This document shows positions 17,676-25,831 of a DNA stretch of 64,000 bases, piece by piece. The first letter of the stretch is position 1; each line of letters begins with the position of its first letter. Origin of the DNA: Faecalibacterium hattorii (GTDB lineage Bacteria; Bacillota; Clostridia; Oscillospirales; Ruminococcaceae); NCBI RefSeq assembly GCF_003287455.1, contig NZ_PRLC01000006.1:88712-152711 (forward strand), in the 5' to 3' direction. The translations under genes and the position numbers were made by a program. The notes beneath the pieces are model-generated. The model saw only the letters and a program-made list of their open reading frames with translations. It was not told the origin of the DNA and searched no databases.

Positions 17676-18056
17676 GCAGGAGGTGAGCAGCCGCTTGACG
17701 TTCAGCAGCAGAATTTCGCAATCCTCCTCTGCCACCACGCTGATGTTCAGGATGGCACCGGGGGTGGCGGCGTAAGGCTCCCCGAAAAAGTCTCCGGTAT
17801 TGCACTTGGACAGGATATTGCGGTGTCCCCAAAGATCTTCCTGTATCACAAGGGTAGAGCCGGACAGCACAAGTCCCATGACCTCCGTGGAATCTCCGGC
17901 ACGGAAAATGTAGGAGCCCCGGGGGCGGGTGATTTTCGTTGCACTGACGCAGTGCAGGATGGACAAAATTTCATCGTCGGTAAGCCCGGTAAAGAAGGGG
18001 CAGTTCCGCAGAACAGGCAGATATTTTTGCATAAAAGCCTCCTTGTTGGAATTCAA
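17672..18056 (-). pseudogene. Crp/Fnr-family regulator truncated by the element
   Basis: The minus strand encodes about 128 residues of a cyclic-nucleotide-binding-type sensor domain (start MNSNKEAF; FTGLTDDEILSIL, GSYIFRAGDSTEVMGLVLSG, NTGDFFGEPYA, VKRLLTSCPT). A normal Crp/Fnr protein has about 220-230 residues with a C-terminal helix-turn-helix; here similarity stops near residue 128, and the frame continues into element sequence to 17601 as unrelated residues. The DNA-binding domain is absent. The gene is divergent from a ferredoxin-like gene, a pairing I associate with redox regulators. Its promoter is intact, so a sensor-only fragment may still be made. Confidence 0.85.
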
Positions 18057-18073
18057 ACAGACAAGTTGCCTTT

Positions 18074-18102
18074 AGTATACTATAATAAAGCTGCAAATGC
18101 AA
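18074..18102 (-). promoter_or_regulatory. Promoter of the truncated Crp/Fnr gene
   Basis: On the minus strand TTGCAT (18097-18102), a 17-base spacer and TATACT (18074-18079). A TATAAT at 18081-18086 on the plus strand overlaps it and may serve as the -10 of the divergent ferredoxin-like gene. Confidence 0.65.
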
Positions 18103-18130
18103 AAAACACCCACAACAGGAGAGTATAGAT

Positions 18131-18853
18131 ATGATTCGGAAGATCATCCATATTGACGAAGAAAAATGCAACGGCTGCGGCTTGTGCGCAACCGCCTGCC
18201 ACGAGGGAGCCATCGACATCATCAACGGCAAGGCAAAGCTGGTGCGGGAAAATTTCTGCGATGGCTTTGGCGACTGTCTGCCGGGCTGCCCCACCGGAGC
18301 CATTACCTTTGAAGAGCGGGAAGCCCCCGCCTACGACGAGGCGGCGGTGCAGGAGAACAAAAAGAAAAAGGAGCTGCAGGAAAAGATGAAGCATCTCCAC
18401 GAGGGCGGCTGCCCCGGCTCCCGGATGCGGACGCTGGAACAGCCGGAGACCGCTGCCGAAAGTGTGGCTTCTGCTCCCGTACAGCCGGTCTCCCGGCTCC
18501 GCAACTGGCCGGTGCAGATCAAGCTGGCACCTGTCCATGCGCCTTACTTTGAGGGTGCAAAACTCCTGATCGCAGCGGACTGCACAGCATACGCCTACGC
18601 CAATTTCCATCAGGAGTTTATGCGCGGCAAGGTGACCCTCATCGGCTGCCCGAAGCTGGATGCTGTGGATTACAGCGAAAAGCTCACCGAGATCCTGCGC
18701 AGCAACGACATCCAGAGCGTGACCATCCTCCGCATGGAGGTGCCCTGCTGCGGCGGCTTGGAGATGGCCGCAAAAAAGGCACTGCAGACCAGCGGAAAGT
18801 TCATTCCGTGGCAGGTGGTAACCATCTCCATTGACGGAAAAATTCTGGATTAA
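18131..18853 (+). CDS. 4Fe-4S ferredoxin-type protein
   Basis: A 240-residue protein with an N-terminal double iron-sulfur cluster domain: C13-C16-C19-C23 (CNGCGLCATAC) and a second set C43, C49, C53 (CDGFGDCLPGC). A charged linker of about 60 residues and a C-terminal domain (about 130-240) with the motif EVPCCGG follow. The family is often annotated as a 4Fe-4S binding protein beside Crp/Fnr regulators and hybrid-cluster protein genes; electron transfer or redox sensing is likely. Start follows CAGGAGAG. It lost its neighbouring regulator's DNA-binding half to the element insertion. Confidence 0.87.
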   Translation: MIRKIIHIDEEKCNGCGLCATACHEGAIDIINGKAKLVRENFCDGFGDCLPGCPTGAITFEEREAPAYDEAAVQENKKKKELQEKMKHLHEGGCPGSRMRTLEQPETAAESVASAPVQPVSRLRNWPVQIKLAPVHAPYFEGAKLLIAADCTAYAYANFHQEFMRGKVTLIGCPKLDAVDYSEKLTEILRSNDIQSVTILRMEVPCCGGLEMAAKKALQTSGKFIPWQVVTISIDGKILD

Positions 18854-18996
18854 AAGTACAGGGCAGACCGATACCGCTTTGGCGGGAAACGTGGGATGAT
18901 CCTTGCAGGAACTGGTTCGGGCTCAGAAAAACGTAGAACGATTTTTTGCGGAGGAAAAGAACACCACCGAGAAAACCCGGATCCGATAAACGAATA

Positions 18997-19043
18997 CCGC
19001 CGAGGAGCGTTCCCAGTTGGAAGGCTCCTCGGCGGATTTTTTG
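18997..19043 (+). terminator. Intrinsic terminator after the 4Fe-4S gene
   Basis: Perfect 12-bp stem CCGCCGAGGAGC / GCTCCTCGGCGG with a 15-base loop and TTTTTT. It lies 144 bases after the stop. The rest of the 18,854-19,252 gap holds no gene I can support. Confidence 0.85.
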
Positions 19044-19252
19044 TCAAGCACTGATAATAAATAATAAGTAGGATTCACAAGCATAAACTCTTGAAACGCT
19101 TCTGTCGGAATGTTACAATACATACTAGATATGTTGGTATATACTGTTCAAAAAACTGCTGACAACAGGGCATGAATCATGCTGCAATGAACTTCTTGAA
19201 ACCTGTGCAATGGAAATGAAACCGGAATGAGACCGTCTGGGGCGGAGAAAGA

Positions 19253-21931
19253 TTGGGAAAAATGAAAAACTCTGGAACGAGCGAAACCATGCAGACGCTG
19301 ATGCGGAAAAGCGTCTGTGCGATGCTGAGCCTGCTGCTGTTGCTATCAGCCGTGCTCCCTGTGAAGACTGCCGCAGAAACCGCCCCTGCAAAGATCGTCC
19401 GTGTCGGCTCGTTTGAGGACACCTTCAACTATGTCAACGAGAGGGGTGCAAGAAAAGGCTACGGCTACGAATTGCTGGAAACACTATCCGGCTATACAGG
19501 CTGGCAGTTTGAGTATGTGACCTGCGATTGGTCAGACTGCTTTGAAAAACTCAAAAACGGCGAGATCGACATCATGGGCGATATTTCCTATACGGAAGAC
19601 CGCGCTGAGGAGATGCTGTTTTCGGACGAGCCGATGGGGGAAGAAAAATATTACCTCTATGCTGATTTCTCGCGCACAGACATCTCCGCCTCCAACTTCA
19701 AAACGCTGAACGGCAAAAAGATCGGTGTTCTGATGGGAACGGAACCGGAAGAGATGCTGACCGAATGGGAGGAAAAACACGGCATAAAAACGGAACACGT
19801 CAACATTTCCGACAACGAGGATGTGAAGCAAAAGCTGGCAAACCACGAGATCGACTGCTTTGTTTCACTGGAAGAAGCTTTCTGGGCAGAGCTTGGCATT
19901 TCGACCATGACCCGTGTGGGAGAATCCAGCATCTACTATGCGATCAATAAGGACCGGCCTGATCTCAAGGAAGAACTGGATTATGCAATGAGCGTGTTGG
20001 ACGAAGCGGATCCTTTTTATACGGCGGATCTGTATAAACGGTATTTCTCGCTGGATTATACGCCCATCCTTACGGGTGAGGAAAAGGCGTGGCTCAGAAA
20101 GCACGGCGCGATCCGGATGGGCTTTCTGACGAGTGATGGCGGCGTCAGCACCTATGACCCTGCCACCGGGGAGCTTACCGGAGCGATCACGGACTATATT
20201 CAGTTTGCAACAGGTTGTCTTGGAAATCAGGAACTGGAATTCCAGATCGTCGGCTATGACAGCATAGAAGCGGAACTCGATGCCCTGAAATCGGGCGAGA
20301 TCGACATGATCTTCCATTTCGACCAGAACCCGAATCTGGCGGAAGAGTATCGTGTTGCCTGTACCAGCACAACGTGGATCACAAACCTGATGGCGGTTAC
20401 GAACAAAGAGCACTTTAACGAGAGCAAGGCAAACCGCATTGCCGTTCCCCAAAACAAGCTTTCCCTGAAAAAGTACCTTGCGTTTTATTATCCGCAGTGG
20501 GAGATCGTGGACTGTGATACACAGGAGGATGCGGCAAAGCCAATCAATCTGCTTGCCGGTTCTATTGCAATGTATCAGAGCTCTGCGCGGAAGGTTACCC
20601 TGAGCGAGTTTATAAAGGATAACTTCTTTATGGTTCTGCTGATCGGCAGCATTGCCGTTGCAGTTGTTCTGCTCACGATCCTGAAGCTGCTCCAGAAGGC
20701 GCGTAAAGCCGAAGCTGCTGCAAAGAAAGCCGCAAACGATACGCAGGAGCTGAATGCAAAATTGCAGGTCGCCGTGGAAAAAGCAGAGAGTGCGAACCGC
20801 GCCAAGTCCACCTTCCTGTTCAATATGTCTCATGATATCCGTACGCCCATGAACGCCATTATCGGTTACGCAGATCTTGCCTCCCGGCATCTGGACGACC
20901 CTGAAAAGCTGGAAAAATACATGGAGAACATTCAGGTGTGCGGACAGAACCTGCTGATGCTGCTGAACAATGTTCTGGATCTCGCCCGGATCGAGAATGA
21001 TAAGACGGAGATCGAATATTCGGTTTCGGATGTGGAGAAGGATTTCCGTAACTGCATTGCGATGTTCCAGAATCAGGCAGACAGCAAGGGGCAGACGCTT
21101 ACGGTGACAGCACAGCTGCAGCATCCGTATGTCTATGCGGATATTCCGCACCTGACCGAGGTCTGCACGAATCTTGTCAGCAATGCAGTCAAATACACAG
21201 GTGCCTGTGGCACGATCCACTGCGATATCACGCAGAAGCCCGGCAAGAAAGAGGGCTGGTGCGATACGGTGATCACGGTTGCCGATAACGGCATCGGAAT
21301 GTCGCAGGAGTTCCAGAAGCACATTTTTGAACCCTTTGAACGGGAGCGCACTTCCACCGTCAGCAAGGTGGAGGGCAGCGGCATCGGAATGGGCATCGTG
21401 AAAAAGCTGGTCGGGCTGATGGGCGGCACCGTGGAAGTGGAAAGCAAGATCGGTGTTGGCTCCACGTTTACCGTCACCATTCCCTGCCGCATTGCATCGC
21501 AGGAGGAAACACAGGCAAAACGGGATACCACTTCTTCGGACAAAAAGGGCCTGTCCGGTACAAAAATCTTGCTGGCCGAGGACAACGACCTGAATGCGGA
21601 AATCGCCGTCGAGCTGCTGCAGGAAGAGGGCTGCGCGGTAGACCGCGCCAAAGACGGCGTGGAATGTGTGGATATGCTGGAAAAAGCTGCGAACGGAACC
21701 TATCAGCTGATCCTTATGGACATCCAGATGCCTGTGATGAACGGCTACGATGCGGCAAAAAAGATACGGAGGATGGATGATCTCCCAAAAGCGGATATCC
21801 CCATCATCGCCATGACTGCAAATGCTTTTTCCGAAGATAAACAGGCGGCATTGGATGCAGGGATGAACGACCATGTTTCAAAGCCGATCAATAGGAATAT
21901 CCTTGTGCCGACCATCCAGAAATATCTCTGA
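19253..21931 (+). CDS. Hybrid sensor histidine kinase with solute-binding sensor domains
   Basis: An 892-residue membrane hybrid kinase. A signal/anchor helix (about 20-40) precedes a family 3 solute-binding module (about 45-265) and a second one (about 280-430), then a transmembrane helix (about 455-475), coiled coil, HisKA (H-box FNMSHDIRTPMNAIIGYA), HATPase (NAVKYT, ADNGIGM, GSGIGMGI) and a receiver domain (KILLAEDN; phospho-acceptor in LILMDIQMPVMNG). The second binding module is only about 150 residues, so roughly 60-70 residues seem missing between DCDTQEDAAK and INLLAGSIAMYQ. TTG 19253 is used because GCGGAG is well spaced; ATG 19262 is an alternative. Confidence 0.9.
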   Translation: MGKMKNSGTSETMQTLMRKSVCAMLSLLLLLSAVLPVKTAAETAPAKIVRVGSFEDTFNYVNERGARKGYGYELLETLSGYTGWQFEYVTCDWSDCFEKLKNGEIDIMGDISYTEDRAEEMLFSDEPMGEEKYYLYADFSRTDISASNFKTLNGKKIGVLMGTEPEEMLTEWEEKHGIKTEHVNISDNEDVKQKLANHEIDCFVSLEEAFWAELGISTMTRVGESSIYYAINKDRPDLKEELDYAMSVLDEADPFYTADLYKRYFSLDYTPILTGEEKAWLRKHGAIRMGFLTSDGGVSTYDPATGELTGAITDYIQFATGCLGNQELEFQIVGYDSIEAELDALKSGEIDMIFHFDQNPNLAEEYRVACTSTTWITNLMAVTNKEHFNESKANRIAVPQNKLSLKKYLAFYYPQWEIVDCDTQEDAAKPINLLAGSIAMYQSSARKVTLSEFIKDNFFMVLLIGSIAVAVVLLTILKLLQKARKAEAAAKKAANDTQELNAKLQVAVEKAESANRAKSTFLFNMSHDIRTPMNAIIGYADLASRHLDDPEKLEKYMENIQVCGQNLLMLLNNVLDLARIENDKTEIEYSVSDVEKDFRNCIAMFQNQADSKGQTLTVTAQLQHPYVYADIPHLTEVCTNLVSNAVKYTGACGTIHCDITQKPGKKEGWCDTVITVADNGIGMSQEFQKHIFEPFERERTSTVSKVEGSGIGMGIVKKLVGLMGGTVEVESKIGVGSTFTVTIPCRIASQEETQAKRDTTSSDKKGLSGTKILLAEDNDLNAEIAVELLQEEGCAVDRAKDGVECVDMLEKAANGTYQLILMDIQMPVMNGYDAAKKIRRMDDLPKADIPIIAMTANAFSEDKQAALDAGMNDHVSKPINRNILVPTIQKYL

Positions 21932-22013
21932 CGCTGGGCTTCGTCCTTTGTGCGGCAGGTGCAGTTGAAAAGATTGCATAGAGTATGATAAAAGTATTAT
22001 TCTTTTGTGAATT

Positions 22014-22040
22014 TTAGCACTCTATGCTTGACAGTGCTAA
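22014..22040 (+). promoter_or_regulatory. CIRCE operator (HrcA site) of hsp20
   Basis: TTAGCACTC-N9-CAGTGCTAA: the canonical CIRCE inverted repeat with one changed base in the right arm. It overlaps the -35 box of the promoter in front of hsp20, so the HrcA repressor would block it until heat stress. Confidence 0.88.
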
Positions 22041-22056
22041 AAACGTGTGGTATAAC
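22028..22056 (+). promoter_or_regulatory. Promoter of hsp20
   Basis: TTGACA (22028-22033), 17-base spacer, TATAAC (22051-22056). The -35 lies inside the CIRCE element. The resulting 5' leader is about 115 bases and may itself fold; I see no known thermosensor motif in it. Confidence 0.85.
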
Positions 22057-22177
22057 TAGGCCGTGCTCAGGAGGAAGGGCAAAGAAGAGAGCCGCAAGGC
22101 TCCCCGGAAAGCCCCGCCGAATGGGTAACATAAAGATTTTTGACCCGACCCGAACGCCGGGATTGGAGGAATGATTT

Positions 22178-22648
22178 ATGTTTATGCCGACTATTTTCCA
22201 TGAAAACCTGTTCGATGATCTCTTTGACCCGTTCTGGAACGATGGCGCGCTGGAACGTGCGATGAACCGTGACGAGCGTGAAACCTTCGGCAAGCGCGGT
22301 GCAAACATGATGAAGACCGATGTGAAGCAGACCGCCGATGGCAACTATGATGTTGCCGTTGACCTGCCCGGCTGCAAGAAGGAAGATGTTCAGATGGAGC
22401 TGAACGACGGCTACCTGACCATTCAGGCCGTCCGCAGCCACAGCAATGACGAGAAAGATCAAAATGGCCGCTACCTGCGCCGCGAGACTTTCTCCGGCAC
22501 CTGCGCCCGCAGCTTCTATGTGGGGGACGCCGTGAAGAAGGAGGACATCCACGCAAAGTTCGAGGATGGCATCCTGCACATCACGCTGCCCGCACCGCAG
22601 CAGCAGAAGGCTCTGCCTGTGAACCCCAACCTGATCGAAATTGAATAA
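22178..22648 (+). CDS. hsp20: Small heat shock protein Hsp20
   Basis: A 156-residue alpha-crystallin-type chaperone that binds unfolding proteins under heat stress. The N-terminal arm (about 1-45) is followed by the crystallin domain (about 45-140: MMKTDVKQTADGNYDVAVDLPG, then VQMELNDGYLTIQA and the GILHITLP end strand) and a short C-terminal tail ending LPVNPNLIEIE. The gene is monocistronic, with its own CIRCE-controlled promoter and terminator. ATG 22178 follows TTGGAGG; a second ATG two codons later is possible. Confidence 0.95.
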   Translation: MFMPTIFHENLFDDLFDPFWNDGALERAMNRDERETFGKRGANMMKTDVKQTADGNYDVAVDLPGCKKEDVQMELNDGYLTIQAVRSHSNDEKDQNGRYLRRETFSGTCARSFYVGDAVKKEDIHAKFEDGILHITLPAPQQQKALPVNPNLIEIE

Positions 22649-22694
22649 CAGCCGTGCATCGGTGTGAGGAACATCGGTGCCCAGTGTATAATGC

Positions 22695-22737
22695 AAAGCC
22701 CCCGGAGAGCTGAGAAAAGGCTCTCCGGGGGCTTTTT
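22695..22737 (+). terminator. Terminator of hsp20
   Basis: Stem AAAGCCCCCGGAGAGC / GCTCTCCGGGGGCTTT with a nine-base loop and TTTTT. Confidence 0.9.
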
Positions 22738-22759
22738 GCGTCTGCTTCGACGAAATAAA

Positions 22760-22888
22760 TTATTTCCGGCTGGTCAACCGGTTCAGCAGCATCACGGCCA
22801 AAACGATGATGCCGATGACGAGAATGATGCCGACCATGCCGATGAACATCATGGGCAGCGTGGTCATCCACGAAGAAAGATGAAGCAT
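22760..22888 (-). CDS. 42-residue single-span membrane protein downstream of oadB
   Basis: A minus-strand reading frame of 42 codons begins at ATG 22888 with GGAGGT seven bases upstream and ends at TAA 22760-22762. It starts MLHLSSWMTTLPMMF and has one long hydrophobic helix (about residues 10-35, rich in Ile, Val, Met and Gly) and a basic end NRLTSRK. It follows the oadB stop by 13 bases. Small single-span proteins with this position resemble the gamma (OadG) subunits of sodium-pumping decarboxylases, but it lacks their Ala/Pro-rich tail. It is likely a membrane partner of the pump; sequence alone cannot prove that. Confidence 0.7.
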   Translation of the reverse strand: MLHLSSWMTTLPMMFIGMVGIILVIGIIVLAVMLLNRLTSRK

Positions 22889-22901
22889 ATGCGTACCTCC
22901 G

Positions 22902-24032
22902 TTAAGCCATCAGGGTCAGGATCAGGCCGCCGGCGATGACGGATGCGATCTGCCCCGAAACATTGACGCTGATGGAGTACATCAGCAGGAAATTCTGAGA
23001 ATCCTCTTCCAATCCCATCTTATTGACCACACGGCCGCTCATGGGGAAGGCCGAGATGCCGGCCGCGCCGATCATCGGGTTCAGCTTTTTGCCTTCCGGC
23101 AGGAACAGATTCAGCAGCTTTGCGAACAGCACACCGCCCGCCGTATCAAAGACGAAAGCCACCAGACCCAGTGCAAGGATGAGCAGAGTGTCGGGACGGA
23201 CGAACTTGTCTGCCGTCATCTGCCCGGCCACGGTCAGGCCCAGCACAAGGGTGATGAGGTTTGCCAGAACATTCTGTGCCGTTTCACTGAGCGCATTCAA
23301 CACGCCGCATTCCCGCAGCAGATTGCCGAACATCAGGAAGCCCACCAGAGCCACACTGGCAGGAGCCACCATACCGGCGATGATGGTCACCACAACGGGG
23401 AACAGAATTTTCGTCAGCTGGCTGACATTGCCTTTTTCGTAGGGCATTCGGATAAGGCGCTCTTTCCGGGTGGTCAGCAGCTTGACGACCGGCGGCTGCA
23501 CGATGGGCACCAATGCCATGTAGCTGTAAGCTGCCACCATGATGGCACCGAGGTACTGGGAATTGAGAGTGTTTGCCACAAAAATGGCAGTGGGCCCGTC
23601 CGCTGCACCGATCACGGCAATGGAAGCGGCGTCCCTCAGGTCGAAGAAGAAGCCCGCCAGAAACAGGGTGAAGAAGATACCGAACTGAGCGGCGGCACCA
23701 AAGAGCATGAGCCACGGTTTTTCCAGCAGGGGGCCAAAGTCGATCATGGCGCCAATGCCAATGAAAAGCAGCAGGGGAAACAGTTCGTTGGACATTCCCG
23801 CTTCAAACAAGGCGGAAATGGGGCCGACGGTGTCCCCCTGCGTGATGGCACCCGACAGCGGCAGGTTGACCAGAATGGCCCCGAAGCCCATGGGCAGCAG
23901 CAGACTCGGCTCCATCTTTTTGGCGATGGCAAGGTAGACGAGCAGCGCACCGATGCACCACATGACCACCATCTGCCACGTCAGGTTCCCAAAGTTGGAA
24001 AACAGACTTGCGAATGTGTTCAGAAAGTTCAT
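22902..24032 (-). CDS. Sodium-pumping decarboxylase beta subunit (OadB/GcdB family)
   Basis: A 376-residue polytopic membrane protein that couples decarboxylation of a carboxybiotin to Na+ export. The family motif GAADGPTAIFVAN (about residues 140-152) contains the aspartate needed for Na+ transport, and AAYSYMALVPIVQPP and the C-terminal GAAGISAFPMSGRV are also typical. No alpha or biotin-carrier subunit is adjacent, so the partner (glutaconyl-CoA, methylmalonyl-CoA or oxaloacetate decarboxylase) cannot be named. A paralogue is encoded at 42.3 kb. Start follows AAGGAGG. The gene sits behind a structured leader with a terminator. Confidence 0.9.
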   Translation of the reverse strand: MNFLNTFASLFSNFGNLTWQMVVMWCIGALLVYLAIAKKMEPSLLLPMGFGAILVNLPLSGAITQGDTVGPISALFEAGMSNELFPLLLFIGIGAMIDFGPLLEKPWLMLFGAAAQFGIFFTLFLAGFFFDLRDAASIAVIGAADGPTAIFVANTLNSQYLGAIMVAAYSYMALVPIVQPPVVKLLTTRKERLIRMPYEKGNVSQLTKILFPVVVTIIAGMVAPASVALVGFLMFGNLLRECGVLNALSETAQNVLANLITLVLGLTVAGQMTADKFVRPDTLLILALGLVAFVFDTAGGVLFAKLLNLFLPEGKKLNPMIGAAGISAFPMSGRVVNKMGLEEDSQNFLLMYSISVNVSGQIASVIAGGLILTLMA

Positions 24033-24214
24033 TTTTTCTTACCTCCTTGTGTTCCGGTACGGCGGCAAGAAAAAAGAGACTTCTGCCACAGTACCTTGTC
24101 TGTGACAAAAGTCTCAAGCGAACACATGACATCGGGCATTTCTGCCGTGATGACGCTGCCATGCAGCAGTTTCCCGAATGAAAAAACGAAAACTGCCCTT
24201 TACTCCCTTTTATC
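24033..24214 (-). ncRNA. Structured 5' leader of oadB (candidate riboswitch/attenuator)
   Basis: From a good minus-strand promoter, a leader of about 180 bases precedes oadB. It can form, in order, a GCAGTTT/AAACTGC hairpin (about 24163-24193), GCTGC-ATG-GCAGC (about 24155-24167, competing with the first), GGCA-GAAA-TGCC (about 24133-24144), and then a strong intrinsic terminator ending 37 bases before the start codon. The layout is that of a premature-termination control RNA. It does not match any riboswitch consensus I remember. Confidence 0.5.
24069..24115 (-). terminator. Intrinsic terminator inside the oadB leader
   Basis: On the minus strand GAGACTTTTGTCACAG pairs with CTGTGGCAGAAGTCTC (G-U pairs included) around an eight-base loop, followed by TTTTTTC. 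It stands between the promoter and the oadB start codon. Confidence 0.85.
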
Positions 24215-24220
24215 AAAGGC

Positions 24221-24249
24221 ATTAAAACAGAAGAGGGGAAGGCTGTCAA
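24221..24249 (-). promoter_or_regulatory. Promoter of the oadB leader
   Basis: Minus strand: TTGACA (24244-24249), 17-base spacer, TTTAAT (24221-24226). The rest of the 24,250-24,522 gap holds no gene I can support; it must include the divergent MFS promoter. Confidence 0.75.
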
Positions 24250-24522
24250 GAGGGATACGGAAATCTTTTCTGAATCTTATCCGGTCTGGGATCGCGGCTG
24301 GTCAAAGCAGGAAAGGAAAGATGACCGTATCTGCGTGCATCGGCTGCTGAAAACAAATCGGCTGAAACAGGATTTCGTTTTCACATCACGCCTTGAAGCA
24401 TCGGGGCGGAGGGGCAGATAGAAGTGGAAATGACGGTTTTGTTGTATAAAGCAAGCGGATCTGTCCTATGGATTCCTCCCTTTGTGTGATATGATTGCAT
24501 CAATGAAAAGGAGGAATGCAAG

Positions 24523-25695
24523 ATGATCCACCTGTTGCTGGCCGTGATCTATGTGTCGTTTATCAGTCTGGGATTGCCGGATTCCCTTCTGGGGGCGGCG
24601 TGGCCGTCCATTTATCAGGGGCTCAGGGTCCCGGTCTCCTATTCCGGCGTGATCTTCTGCATCATCTCGATGGGGACGGTGATCTCCAGCCTGCAAAGTG
24701 ACCGACTGACCCGGAAATTCGGGGCGGGCGGCGTCACAGCCATCAGTGTGGCCATGACGGCGGCGGCGCTGTTCGGCTTCTCCGCCAGCAATTCGTTCTG
24801 GGCTTTGTGCCTGTGGGCCATTCCCTACGGCCTCGGTGCCGGGAGCGTGGATACGGCCCTCAACAACTACGTGGCGCTCCACTTCGCCAGCCGCCACATG
24901 AGCTGGCTCCACTGCATGTGGGGCATTGGTGCCTCAGTCGGGCCGTACATCATGGGGGCTGCCTTGACGCGAGGCGCCGGGTGGCAGATGGGCTACCGTA
25001 TCATCAGCGGGATGCAGGTGGTACTGACGATCATGATCGTTCTGAGTCTCCCGCTCTGGAAGGCCAAAACGACTGCGGACGCAGGGGAGCAGGAAGCGGC
25101 CCCCGCAAAGGCTCTGACCCTGAAACAAATTTTCCGCATCCCCGGAGTGAAAGAGGTTCTGGTCACATTTTTCTGTTACTGCTCGCTGGAGCAGACCACG
25201 AGTCTGTGGGCCAGCAGCTATCTGGTACTGAACAGGGGCATCTCCCCGGAAACCGCCGCCAGCTTTGCCAGCTTGTTTTTCCTCGGCATCACTGCGGGCC
25301 GAGCCCTCTGCGGCTTTTTGACCCTGAAGCTGAACGATGCACAGATGGTTCGGATGGGCCTTGGCTTGATCGCGATGGGGGTGGTGCTCCTGCTGCTGCC
25401 GCTGGGGGAAACGGCGGCCTTGGCGGGGCTGCTGCTGGTCGGCTTCGGCTGCGCACCCATTTACCCCAGCCTGATCCATGCGACGCCGGGCCGTTTCGGG
25501 GCGGAAAATTCACAGGCGATCATCGGGGTGCAGATGGCAAGCGCCTACATCGGCAACTGCCTGATGCCGCCGCTGTTCGGCGCGGCCGCAAACCATACCA
25601 CCATCGCCATTTTTCCCTATTATCTGCTGGTGATCCTGATCCTGATGGGGGCGATGCACGAGACGCTGCAAAAGGGAACGAAAGCGGGGCACTAA
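24523..25695 (+). CDS. MFS transporter
   Basis: A 390-residue major facilitator with about twelve hydrophobic helices, a split by a hydrophilic loop at about 185-205, and family traits such as LQSDRLTRKFG between helices 2 and 3 and LHCMWGIGASVGPYIMG in helix 5. The overall look is closest to the FucP/YfkF-type sugar or drug transporters; the substrate cannot be inferred. The start has AAAGGAGG upstream. It is divergent from oadB and followed 136 bases later by a nitroreductase gene. Confidence 0.85.
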   Translation: MIHLLLAVIYVSFISLGLPDSLLGAAWPSIYQGLRVPVSYSGVIFCIISMGTVISSLQSDRLTRKFGAGGVTAISVAMTAAALFGFSASNSFWALCLWAIPYGLGAGSVDTALNNYVALHFASRHMSWLHCMWGIGASVGPYIMGAALTRGAGWQMGYRIISGMQVVLTIMIVLSLPLWKAKTTADAGEQEAAPAKALTLKQIFRIPGVKEVLVTFFCYCSLEQTTSLWASSYLVLNRGISPETAASFASLFFLGITAGRALCGFLTLKLNDAQMVRMGLGLIAMGVVLLLLPLGETAALAGLLLVGFGCAPIYPSLIHATPGRFGAENSQAIIGVQMASAYIGNCLMPPLFGAAANHTTIAIFPYYLLVILILMGAMHETLQKGTKAGH

Positions 25696-25831
25696 AACAT
25701 TCGACCGGCAGATACGACCGGCTCTGAAAGACAGAGGGCAAATCGGGCCGCCGGATTTGTGCAAAACAGCTCTGGCCTTTTTCTGCGGGGCGTGATACAC
25801 TAAAGCCATCCAGAATAGGGAGGTCAAGACT

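Noticed and set aside
19865..21874. 669-codon minus-strand open frame opposite the hybrid kinase
   Set aside because: Antisense to recognisable HisKA, HATPase and receiver motifs; composition is typical of a reverse-strand shadow.
22057..22177. ROSE- or fourU-type RNA thermometer in the hsp20 leader
   Set aside because: The leader is GC-rich and may fold, but I could not find a convincing stem covering the ribosome binding site, and CIRCE already explains heat control.
24807..25727. 306-codon frame within the MFS gene
   Set aside because: Out-of-frame shadow; Arg/Gly/Pro-rich with no membrane helices.
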